Assembly (NCBI GenBank): GCA_036274615.1 | Contig: DASUFK010000291.1 | Location: 1-19,860 of the forward strand | Direction: 5' to 3' | Origin: FEN-1219 sp036274615 | GTDB lineage: Bacteria; Pseudomonadota; Gammaproteobacteria; Steroidobacterales; Rariloculaceae | Length of the DNA stretch: 19,860 bases | Shown: one piece after another, positions 1 through 6,582 of the stretch | Layout of the letters: each line of letters begins with the position of its first letter | How positions within the stretch are numbered: the first letter of the stretch is position 1 | The notes under the pieces: generated by a model | What the model saw: only the letters and a program-made list of their open reading frames with translations | What the model was told of the DNA's origin: nothing | The model's database searches: none | Translations under genes and position numbers: made by a program

Positions 1-176
1 GTCTCGCAGTCGAGGATCATCGAGAGGTACGCGGAGGCGATGTCGTAAGCCCAGCAAAACCCGGTGTGGCGCTGCCACGCGTCGTTTCGCGACTTGATGA
101 TGTCCTGCTTCGCCTCGTATTCGAAACCGCACGCGTAAACGGCGCGCGCTACGTCGGTAGTCGGGATCCAGCTCAT
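1..176 (-). CDS. DUF4474-like protein, 5' end only (partial)
   Basis: The reverse strand is open from an ATG at 176 to the window edge and encodes about 58 residues, so the 3' part is missing. The start is preceded by a purine-rich GGAGGG stretch about 7 bases upstream, a convincing ribosome binding site. The peptide begins MSWIPTTDVARAVYACGFEY and continues with KQDII, NDAWQRHTGFCWAYD and SMILDCE. From memory, the order of an aromatic-rich start, a W-Q-R followed by G-F/Y-C, a Y-D, and a D-C-E resembles DUF4474, a family of unknown function found in many bacteria. No signal peptide or membrane segment is seen in the visible part. The protein is too short to give a role, and the family name rests on pattern memory only. 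It is divergent from the superoxide dismutase gene. Confidence 0.55.
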   Translation of the reverse strand, partial: MSWIPTTDVARAVYACGFEYEAKQDIIKSRNDAWQRHTGFCWAYDIASAYLSMILDCE

Positions 177-484
177 CGGAGGCCCTCCGGCTAGTACGAA
201 CCAGGGAACAACCACGGTCATCCGAACCGCTGATCGCCGCAAGCGCGGTCGTTGATTCTTGTCTGTCTGCGGCCAGGGGATGTTAGCACTCGCCGAGAAA
301 AATCGTCACCCGCCGCTGCCTAGCAGCGCGAGGGCGGATCACGACGTCGAGGTCTTGGCGCATCCCGCGCGATGGTCCGCATCGGCGAACTCGATTGCAG
401 CCGCCAATATTATTCGTTTGCCGAGAATGCGAGGCGGGGTTACCTTCTCGACACCAAGCAAAGCAACCGAGACGGAGATCTGCG
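177..484. other. Intergenic region between divergent DUF4474-like and sodB genes
   Basis: This 308-base stretch separates two divergent genes and must carry both promoters, but no sigma-70 box pair with good spacing stands out. An AT-richer patch (CAATATTATTCG, about 406-417) breaks the GC-rich background. A short hairpin at 314-328 has a 6-base stem (CGCTGC/GCAGCG) and a 3-base loop. Near the left end, CGGAGG and CCTCCG (177-189) could pair and partly mask the ribosome binding site of the leftward gene. Open frames crossing the region look like composition artefacts. Confidence 0.4.
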
Positions 485-1138
485 ATGACCCTCTCACTCA
501 AGCCCCTGCCGTTCTCGCTCGATGCGTTGGAGCCCCACATTTCCGCGACCACCGTGCAGCTGCATCACGAGCATCACGAGGCCGGCTACGTGGATCGGGT
601 GAACCGGCTCGTTGCCGGCACCGCGCTTGCGAGCCGCTCGCTCGAGCAGATCGTGGCCGTGGCGCGCAATCGCAACGATCAGACGTTGTTCAACATGGCG
701 GCCCAGGCTTGGAACCATTCGTTCTACTGGAGCTCGCTCCATCCGCGCGGCGGCGGACGGCCGCACGGCGCCGTCGCCACGTTGATCGACAAGGATTTCG
801 GCGGCTACGAAACCTTCGTGGATAGGCTTCGCCAAGCAGCAATCGGCAAGTTCGCCAGCGGGTGGGCGTGGCTCGCGCTGCAAAACGGCAGACTCGAAGT
901 GATCACGACCTCGAATGCCGACCTTCCGTCCGAGGACCACATCCCGCTGCTCGTCATCGACGTGTGGGAGCACGCCTACTACGTGGATTATCAATACCGC
1001 CGGGCCGCATACGTCGACGCCCTCTTGGGGCATCTTCTCAACTGGGACTTCGCCAACGAGAGGCTGCGGCTCGCCGAGGACGGCCGCCACGCATGGCCCG
1101 CGACGGCTGCGAAGGAGCTCGTTATCGGTTACCGTTGA
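485..1138 (+). CDS. sodB: Iron-type superoxide dismutase
   Basis: This 217-residue enzyme dismutates superoxide to oxygen and hydrogen peroxide, probably in the cytoplasm because no signal peptide is visible. All metal ligands of the Fe/Mn family can be placed: His27 in LHHEHHEAGYV, His78 in AAQAWNHSFYW, and Asp159 and His163 in DVWEHAYYVDY. The second-shell His31 and Tyr35 are also present. Gln74, four residues before the second histidine ligand, matches the position used by iron-type rather than manganese-type enzymes. Length is normal for the family. The ATG at 485 is chosen because homology begins within a few residues of it and GGAG lies about 8 bases upstream; the open frame extends further 5' without homology. 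The next gene starts 76 bases downstream on the same strand, so co-transcription is possible. Iron preference is inferred from one residue; cambialistic activity is possible. Confidence 0.95.
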   Translation: MTLSLKPLPFSLDALEPHISATTVQLHHEHHEAGYVDRVNRLVAGTALASRSLEQIVAVARNRNDQTLFNMAAQAWNHSFYWSSLHPRGGGRPHGAVATLIDKDFGGYETFVDRLRQAAIGKFASGWAWLALQNGRLEVITTSNADLPSEDHIPLLVIDVWEHAYYVDYQYRRAAYVDALLGHLLNWDFANERLRLAEDGRHAWPATAAKELVIGYR

Positions 1139-1214
1139 TCGGGCAGCGCGCCTCCGAGGCCGAGATCGGATGCGCCGATCCAGGGAGCGACAAGCCAGGA
1201 GGGAGATCTCACCG

Positions 1215-2924
1215 ATGCGCTATCTCGCTCTCGCCGTCGACTACGACGGCACCGCGGCGCGCAACGACCGGTTGTCGAACGATGCCCAACGTGCGGTCGA
1301 ACGGTTGCGCATCTCGGGACGGCGCATCGTTCTCGTTACCGGCCGGCGTCTGGACGATTTGCTCCGCGTCTGCCCCGCCGTCGCGTTGTTCGACGTCGTC
1401 GTCGCCGAGAACGGCGCCGTGGTGTACGACCCGCGCCGCCACGAGGAAATCGTGCTCGGCGCGCCCGTCCCCCGGCACCTCGTGGATCGGCTGCGCGAGC
1501 GCGGCGTGGCGCCCGTCGAGGTGGGCAAGGTGCTCGTTGCCACCCGAGACCCCTACGGCCCCATGATGTTCGAGACGATTCGCGAGCTCGGCCTCGAGCT
1601 GCACGTGATCGCCAATCGATCCGCCGTGATGGCCTTGCCCCCGGGCATCAACAAGGCGAGCGGCGTGGAATTCGCCCTTCATAGGCTCGGCCTGTCGCGC
1701 CACGAGGCGGTTGCGATCGGCGACGCGGAGAACGACCACTCGTTGTTGATGCAGTGCGAGTGCGGCGTGGCGGTGGCCAACGCGGCCCCGGCGCTGAAGG
1801 AAGTCGCAGCATTCGTCACGCGCGGCGCCAACGGCAGCGGCGTGGCCGAGTTGATCGACGAGATCGTCGCCGACGACTTGCATCGGATGGAAGGCAAGAT
1901 CGAGCGCAACTTGGTACACGTCGGTGTCCGTTCCGGCGGTACGCCGGTGCGAATTCCGCCTTACGGCCGCAACGTGCTGATCGCCGGTCCGTCCGGCAGC
2001 GGCAAGACCACCGTGACGACAGCGCTCGTCGAGCGCTTGATCGACAAGACCTACCAGGTGTGCATCGTCGATCCGGAGGGTGACTACGGCGCGCTGCCGC
2101 GCGTCGTGCCCATCGGCAATCGCCGGCGCGCGCCGAGCGTGAACGAGATCCTTTCGATCCTGGAGGACCCTGCAGTCAATCTCAGCGTGAACCTGCTCGG
2201 CGTGCCGCTCGAGGACCGCCCCGCGTTTTTTTCGCAGCTGATCCCGAGCCTCGTGGCCTTGCGTGCGCGTACCGGCCGGCCGCACTGGGTGGTGCTGGAC
2301 GAAGCTCACCACATGCTGCCGCAGACCTGGCGTCATGCCGAATCGACGTTGCCGCCGAAGTTCGGCGAGACGATCCTCGTGACGGTCCATCCCGATTACC
2401 TCACGCCGCCGATTCTGTCGCTGATCGACGTGGCATTCGCGGTGGGGCACTCGCCCGATCAAACGCTCGGCGCCTTCGCACGCACGACCGGTCGGCGGCT
2501 CACCTGGCCGCAAGATTTGGCGTACGAGCCGGGCAAGATCGTCGCCTGGATCGTCGGCGAGCAAGGCGAGCCATTTTCGATGAAGGCTCAGTCGCCGCGC
2601 GCGGAAAGACTTCGCCACCTGCGCAAGTACGCCGAAGGCAATCTCGGCTATCACAGCTTCTACTTTCGCGGGCCGGATTGTCGCCACAACCTCCGGGCGC
2701 AAAATCTCGCCATCTTCTCCCAGATCGCCGAAGGCATCGACGAGGAAACGTGGATGTTTCATCTGCGCAGCCACCATTACTCGCAGTGGTTTCGCCAGTC
2801 GATCAAGGATTCGCGCCTCGCCGACGAGATGGAGCGCATCGAGCAGCGCACGGACATCACGCCGCAGCAGACCCGCGACCTGGTTCGAGCGCTCATCGGC
2901 GCGCGCTACACGCTGCCGGCGTAG
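1215..2924 (+). CDS. HAD phosphatase fused to HerA-like P-loop ATPase
   Basis: This 569-residue protein joins two enzyme modules. Residues 1-215 form a Cof-type HAD hydrolase: the nucleophile motif is DYDGT (Asp9, Asp11), motif II is VTGR (41-44), the motif III lysine is Lys147, and GDAEND (169-174) holds the metal-binding acids. Residues 245-455 form a P-loop ATPase with Walker A GPSGSGKTT (258-266), an IVDPEGDY segment (284-291) and Walker B VVLDEAHH (359-366), reminiscent of HerA/DUF87 ATPases. The C-terminal 475-569 region has FYFRGP, NLRAQNL and HYSQWFRQSIKDSRLADE, which recalls DUF5752; it may be a third domain. No signal peptide or membrane helix is visible. The start at 1215 has AGGAGGGAG upstream, although the frame is open back to 915. 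The HAD substrate is unknown; a sugar phosphate is typical for the family. Coupling of the two activities is inference. Confidence 0.87.
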   Translation: MRYLALAVDYDGTAARNDRLSNDAQRAVERLRISGRRIVLVTGRRLDDLLRVCPAVALFDVVVAENGAVVYDPRRHEEIVLGAPVPRHLVDRLRERGVAPVEVGKVLVATRDPYGPMMFETIRELGLELHVIANRSAVMALPPGINKASGVEFALHRLGLSRHEAVAIGDAENDHSLLMQCECGVAVANAAPALKEVAAFVTRGANGSGVAELIDEIVADDLHRMEGKIERNLVHVGVRSGGTPVRIPPYGRNVLIAGPSGSGKTTVTTALVERLIDKTYQVCIVDPEGDYGALPRVVPIGNRRRAPSVNEILSILEDPAVNLSVNLLGVPLEDRPAFFSQLIPSLVALRARTGRPHWVVLDEAHHMLPQTWRHAESTLPPKFGETILVTVHPDYLTPPILSLIDVAFAVGHSPDQTLGAFARTTGRRLTWPQDLAYEPGKIVAWIVGEQGEPFSMKAQSPRAERLRHLRKYAEGNLGYHSFYFRGPDCRHNLRAQNLAIFSQIAEGIDEETWMFHLRSHHYSQWFRQSIKDSRLADEMERIEQRTDITPQQTRDLVRALIGARYTLPA

Positions 2925-2944
2925 CGCGTGCGCCGCACGATGTC

Positions 2945-3934
2945 GTGGTAGACGAGACTCTTACTGCTCCCGGCGGCGACGACGGTGCGGGCGCTCGGCT
3001 CCCGGCGCCCGCGCCGTTTCATCTCGAGGCGACCGTGCGCGTGCTACAGCGCCGGCCTTCGAACGCCGTCGAGATCTGGGAGGAAGGCCGCTGGCTGCAC
3101 GCGTTCGTCGCGGCCGAGGGCCTCGCGCTCGCCGCCGTGGAAGACCGCGGCTCGGTCGACGCCCCCGACGTTCGCCTGTCGATCCTCGCGGGAGCTTCGT
3201 CGCCGGACGTGCGGCGCCGGTTGCAGCAGACGGTGCGGACGATGCTCGGGCTCGACGTCGACCCTGCCGCGCTACACGCCGCCGCCAGCCGCGTGCCTCG
3301 CCTGCGTCCGGCGGCGCGTGCGTTGCGCGGCATGCGTCCGCCGCGGTTCGGCGGTTTGTTCGACATTTTCATGAACGTGGTGCCGTTCCAGCAGCTGAGC
3401 CTCGACGCCGGCATCGCGATCGTGCGCCGGCTGGTCGCGCGCTTCGGCGATCACGTGCCGTTCGACGGACGGCGTTTCGCCGCGCTGCCCACTGCCGGCT
3501 CCGTCGCCGCCGCACGGCTGCCCGCGCTCCTCGCCTGCGGCTTGAGCCGCTCGAAAGCCGAATCGCTGCGTGCTCTCGCCAGGGCAATCGACCGCGGCGA
3601 GCTCGCCGAAGAAGCGATCGCGAAGCTCGACACGCGCGATGCTCTGGCAATGTTGACGCAGCTGCCGGGCATCGGTCCGTGGAGCGCCGCGCTGGTGATG
3701 CTGCGCGGCTTCGGCCGGCTCGAGGTGTTCCCGCCCGGCGATTCGGGCGCCATGCGAGGGCTCAACGCGCTACTGAGCTTGCGAGCGCCGGGCGAGCTCG
3801 ATCGCGTGGTCGAGCGCTTCGGCGAGCTGCGCGGCTATCTGTATTTGTGCGGGCTCGGCGCCAGCCTGCTCGCGAAGGGCCTCATCCGCGCGGCCCCGGA
3901 ATCACCTGCGGCGGCGCGAGCGCCTCCGCCGTAG
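2945..3934 (+). CDS. AlkA-like DNA-3-methyladenine glycosylase II
   Basis: The product is a helix-hairpin-helix base-excision glycosylase that would remove alkylated purines from DNA. The helix-hairpin-helix is QLPGIGPWSAALVMLR (about residues 239-254), followed by VFPPGDSGAMRGL, whose Asp266 aligns with the catalytic Asp238 of E. coli AlkA. An upstream VVPFQQLSLDAG segment (145-156) fits the start of the HhH-GPD fold. The length, about 329 residues, matches the family and lacks the extra Ada domains seen in some relatives. No ATG exists in frame near the homology start; GTG at 2945 is the best candidate after the stop of the preceding gene, but it has no clear ribosome binding site and the frame runs back to 2678 inside that gene, so the start is uncertain. 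The last 53 bases overlap the 3' end of the convergent LysR gene, and the tail there is Ala/Pro-rich and probably not conserved. Confidence 0.87.
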   Translation: MVDETLTAPGGDDGAGARLPAPAPFHLEATVRVLQRRPSNAVEIWEEGRWLHAFVAAEGLALAAVEDRGSVDAPDVRLSILAGASSPDVRRRLQQTVRTMLGLDVDPAALHAAASRVPRLRPAARALRGMRPPRFGGLFDIFMNVVPFQQLSLDAGIAIVRRLVARFGDHVPFDGRRFAALPTAGSVAAARLPALLACGLSRSKAESLRALARAIDRGELAEEAIAKLDTRDALAMLTQLPGIGPWSAALVMLRGFGRLEVFPPGDSGAMRGLNALLSLRAPGELDRVVERFGELRGYLYLCGLGASLLAKGLIRAAPESPAAARAPPP

Positions 3935-4763
3935 CGCTCCGGATCACCTCGAGCGCGACGTCGAATGTCTCCTTGTCGTAATCGCTCGGATACACGAGGA
4001 ACGCGTGCAGGGTGAAGAGCGGCACGTCGTGGGTCTGGTGCAGGCGCCCGGACTTCAAGTGGCCGGATACGAGCCGCCGCGGAAAGAACCCGCTGCCGCC
4101 CGAGTGCAACACATGCTGCAACCCGAGCCAGCCGATGTTTGCGCTGAGCCCCGGGCCGGTGAGCTCCGGAAAGCTCGATTGATGCTTCGCGTAGAACTCC
4201 GGCCCCCAATCGACATAGATGTAGTTCGATCCGACGTGCGCGGAGTCGTTGGGGTCGGTGGACACGAGCACGAGCTCTTCCTCGAACAGCATCTCGACGT
4301 TGAGCCCGGGCCGATGCTGCGGTGCATACATGATTCCGATGTCGACGCGCCCCTCCACGAGCCCTTGCATCAAGTCTTCCTCGAACCCGATCTCGGCCCG
4401 TATCGCGATGTCCGGCGCCGCGGATCGGATTCGCGCGAGGGACTGAACCAGCAGATCGTCCCATATTCCCATCCGACCGCCGATCGTGAGGGATGCGCGG
4501 TAACCCGAAGGCGTGCCGACGTCCTGTCGAGCCTGCTGAAGCGTGCGCATGAGGCTCACGGCGTGCCTCTGGAACTGCTTCCCGGCGGCCGTGAGCGTGG
4601 TTCCGTTCTTGTTGCGCTCGAACAGCCGGCATCCGAGCTGTTCCTCGAGCGACTGAATGCGCGCGCTCACCGTCGATTGAGTGACGAACAACCGCTCGGC
4701 GGCTTTGACGAAGTTGCCTGCGGCGACGACGGACAGGAATGTCCTCGCGAGCTCTGTATCCAT
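3882..4763 (-). CDS. LysR-family transcriptional regulator
   Basis: This 293-residue protein has the LysR plan. An N-terminal winged helix-turn-helix (about 2-60) contains FVKAAERLFVTQSTVSARIQ and LFERNKNGTTLTAAG. It is followed by a linker helix and a periplasmic-binding-like effector domain with EGRVDIGIMYAP and LVLVSTDPND. Such proteins usually bind DNA as tetramers and respond to a small metabolite; the ligand cannot be read here. The ATG at 4763 has GAGG upstream and the N-terminus matches the family start closely. It is divergent from the nucleotidyltransferase gene at 5107, across a 343-base gap, so self-regulation or control of that gene is plausible but not shown. Its 3' end overlaps the glycosylase gene by 53 bases tail to tail. 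Confidence 0.93.
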   Translation of the reverse strand: MDTELARTFLSVVAAGNFVKAAERLFVTQSTVSARIQSLEEQLGCRLFERNKNGTTLTAAGKQFQRHAVSLMRTLQQARQDVGTPSGYRASLTIGGRMGIWDDLLVQSLARIRSAAPDIAIRAEIGFEEDLMQGLVEGRVDIGIMYAPQHRPGLNVEMLFEEELVLVSTDPNDSAHVGSNYIYVDWGPEFYAKHQSSFPELTGPGLSANIGWLGLQHVLHSGGSGFFPRRLVSGHLKSGRLHQTHDVPLFTLHAFLVYPSDYDKETFDVALEVIRSATAEALAPPQVIPGPRG

Positions 4764-5106
4764 CGGTAAGGTGCCTCACGAGCCTCGGGCATTATTTCTC
4801 GCGCCCGATCGCAACCGCAAGCGAGACCCAGCCGAGCTCTCGTATCGATGGCTTCGATGCTCAGCCGCAGTATTCATCGTTTGTCAAAAGCAACGCGAAG
4901 ACCGACACTCGATTCGTAGCACCCGTTGAAAGCGACGCGCTGCATCGACCAGCGATCAATGCGCCGGCGTCGCTCGACAGAGGAATCCGAAGACAATGGC
5001 TCGTTACGCATTTGCCGACATGCGCCTGCTGCGGAGTTACGTCATCCAACATGGCTCGACGCCGACCTGTCCCTGATTTGCGTCTCGAGCCTTGGAGGAC
5101 CGACCC
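4764..5106. other. Intergenic region between divergent LysR and nucleotidyltransferase genes
   Basis: This 343-base gap should hold the promoters of both divergent genes and any LysR operator. I could not pick a convincing T-N11-A operator or a sigma-70 box pair by eye. A 26-codon open frame at 4996-5076 starts with ATG and has GAGGAA upstream, but it has no recognisable features, so it is not called. GGAGG at 5094-5098 is the ribosome binding site of the rightward gene. Confidence 0.4.
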
Positions 5107-6189
5107 ATGTCGACATTTGCGGATTCGCAGCAGCAGGCGCGCCCGCTCATCCACCGCAACGACAACGAGGACGATGCGTGGGCGTTGGTGCTCGCGGCCG
5201 GCGAAGGCAGCCGTTTGAAGGCACTCACGATGACGCCCACCGGTGCTCACGTGCCGAAGCAGTTCTGTTCCCTGATCGGCGGACCATCCCTCTTGGACGA
5301 GGCGCTCGCACGGGCGGAGTCCGTCGTTCCACGCCGGCGCATTTGCGCCATCGTGGCGGCGCAACATCGTCGCTGGTGGGAGCGGCTGCCGGACCGCCTG
5401 CCGACGTCGAACGTGATCGTGCAGCCCGAGAACCGCGGCACTGCCAACGGCATTCTGCTGGGCCTCACTAGAATCGCGGAACGCGACAGAAATGCGCGGG
5501 TGGTGCTGTTACCTTCCGATCATCACGTCGAGCACGAGCCCACGCTCGCCGATTCCTTGCGCGGCGCCGTCGCGCATCTTCGCTTGCGCACCCGCGAGGT
5601 GCTCTTGCTCGGCATACAGGCCGCGGAGCCCGACCCGGAGCTCGGCTACATCCTTCCGGGCGATCGTTTCCCGCTGGGGGTCTTCGACATCGCAAAGTTC
5701 GTCGAGAAGCCGGCGGCTCCGGTCGCCACGAAGTTGATCGAGAGCGGCGCTCTGTGGAACTCGTTCATCGTGGCCGGCACGGCGTCAACGTTGTTGCGCC
5801 TTTTGAGACAACGGTTCCCTGAAATCGTGGACGCCATGCGCGATGCGGTGCGACGAGACCGGCACCGCCCGAACAGTCCGATCGCCACGGCGAGTCTCTA
5901 TGCGTGTCTGCCCAATCTCGACTTCTCCCGCGATGTGTTGAGCAACGCGGTCGCTCCGGCGCTGCGCGTTCTCGCGGTTCCCGAATGCGGGTGGAGCGAC
6001 CTCGGCAATCCCACACGAATCGCTGCCACGTTGCGCCGATCACGTACGGCGCGGAGTCTCGGCTCATCCGCCTTCGGCAAACGCGCACAGATCAGCCTCG
6101 CCGCCCGGCTCGAGGCAGTGCGGTCGGCACACGCCACTCGACGCGAGCGCGCGCTCGGTCGAACGAGCGGGAGGAGCGCGCCGCGGTGA
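5107..6189 (+). CDS. Mannose-1-phosphate guanylyltransferase-like nucleotidyltransferase
   Basis: The product is a sugar-phosphate nucleotidyltransferase of 360 residues, most like the GDP-mannose-forming ManC/AlgA group. Motifs in order are the nucleotide-binding LAAGEGSRL (29-37), PKQF (50-53), QPENRGTANGI (106-116), LLPSDHH (134-140, the place of the usual PADH), FVEKP (198-202), LWNSF (216-220) and GWSDLG (295-300), the counterpart of the ManC WSDVG motif. It lacks the C-terminal isomerase cupin of bifunctional enzymes and instead ends in an Arg/Ala-rich tail. GDP-mannose would feed exopolysaccharide or glycan synthesis. ATG 5107 is preferred over an upstream TTG at 5092 because GGAGG lies 8 bases before it. 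The stop overlaps the GTG start of the DUF488 gene, indicating translational coupling. Substrate is inferred from motif similarity only. Confidence 0.82.
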   Translation: MSTFADSQQQARPLIHRNDNEDDAWALVLAAGEGSRLKALTMTPTGAHVPKQFCSLIGGPSLLDEALARAESVVPRRRICAIVAAQHRRWWERLPDRLPTSNVIVQPENRGTANGILLGLTRIAERDRNARVVLLPSDHHVEHEPTLADSLRGAVAHLRLRTREVLLLGIQAAEPDPELGYILPGDRFPLGVFDIAKFVEKPAAPVATKLIESGALWNSFIVAGTASTLLRLLRQRFPEIVDAMRDAVRRDRHRPNSPIATASLYACLPNLDFSRDVLSNAVAPALRVLAVPECGWSDLGNPTRIAATLRRSRTARSLGSSAFGKRAQISLAARLEAVRSAHATRRERALGRTSGRSAPR

Positions 6190-6539
6190 TACGAATCAAA
6201 CGCGCATACGAACGTCGCGCGCGCGGCGACGGCCGCCGCATCCTCGTTGAACGGCTCTGGCCGCGCGGGATGACGAAGGATTCGCTTCACGCGCACGCGT
6301 GGCTCAGGGAGGTTGCGCCGAGCACCGACCTGCGCAAGTGGTTCGGTCATCGTGTGGAACGGTGGCCGGAGTTCAGGCGCCGCTACATCGAAGAATTGGA
6401 CACCAAACCCGACGCGTGGATGCCGATACTCGACGCCGCGCGACGGGGTGCGGTAACCCTGCTCTACGGCGCGCGCGATACCGAGCACAACAGCGCCGTG
6501 GTCTTGCGAGAGTATTTGGAGCGCCGGTTGCCGCATTAA
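6186..6539 (+). CDS. DUF488 family protein
   Basis: This 117-residue protein carries the DUF488 signature in full: an N-terminal IKRAYE, then RILVERLWPRGMTKD (18-32), WLREVAPSTDLRKWFGH (39-55), and a C-terminal LLYGARDTEHNSAVVL (92-107). Its biochemical role is not established. Some members lie near stress genes. The start is GTG at 6186, which overlaps the preceding TGA as GTGA; GGGAGGA at 6169-6175 sits about 10 bases upstream. The long open frame extending back to 5904 is a shadow inside the nucleotidyltransferase gene. The gene is convergent with the ATPase gene across 43 bases. Confidence 0.88.
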   Translation: MIRIKRAYERRARGDGRRILVERLWPRGMTKDSLHAHAWLREVAPSTDLRKWFGHRVERWPEFRRRYIEELDTKPDAWMPILDAARRGAVTLLYGARDTEHNSAVVLREYLERRLPH

Positions 6540-6582
6540 CGTCGCGCAATCGCGAATCGGCGCCGCGGGTGTTACTCCGAGC

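Noticed and set aside
1209..2777. 522-codon leftward open frame
   Set aside because: Antisense to the HAD-ATPase fusion, which has clear motifs; it has no recognisable domain.
4996..5076. 26-codon open frame with ATG and GAGGAA upstream in the LysR/nucleotidyltransferase gap
   Set aside because: Too short, no known motif and no signal or membrane segment; may be chance.
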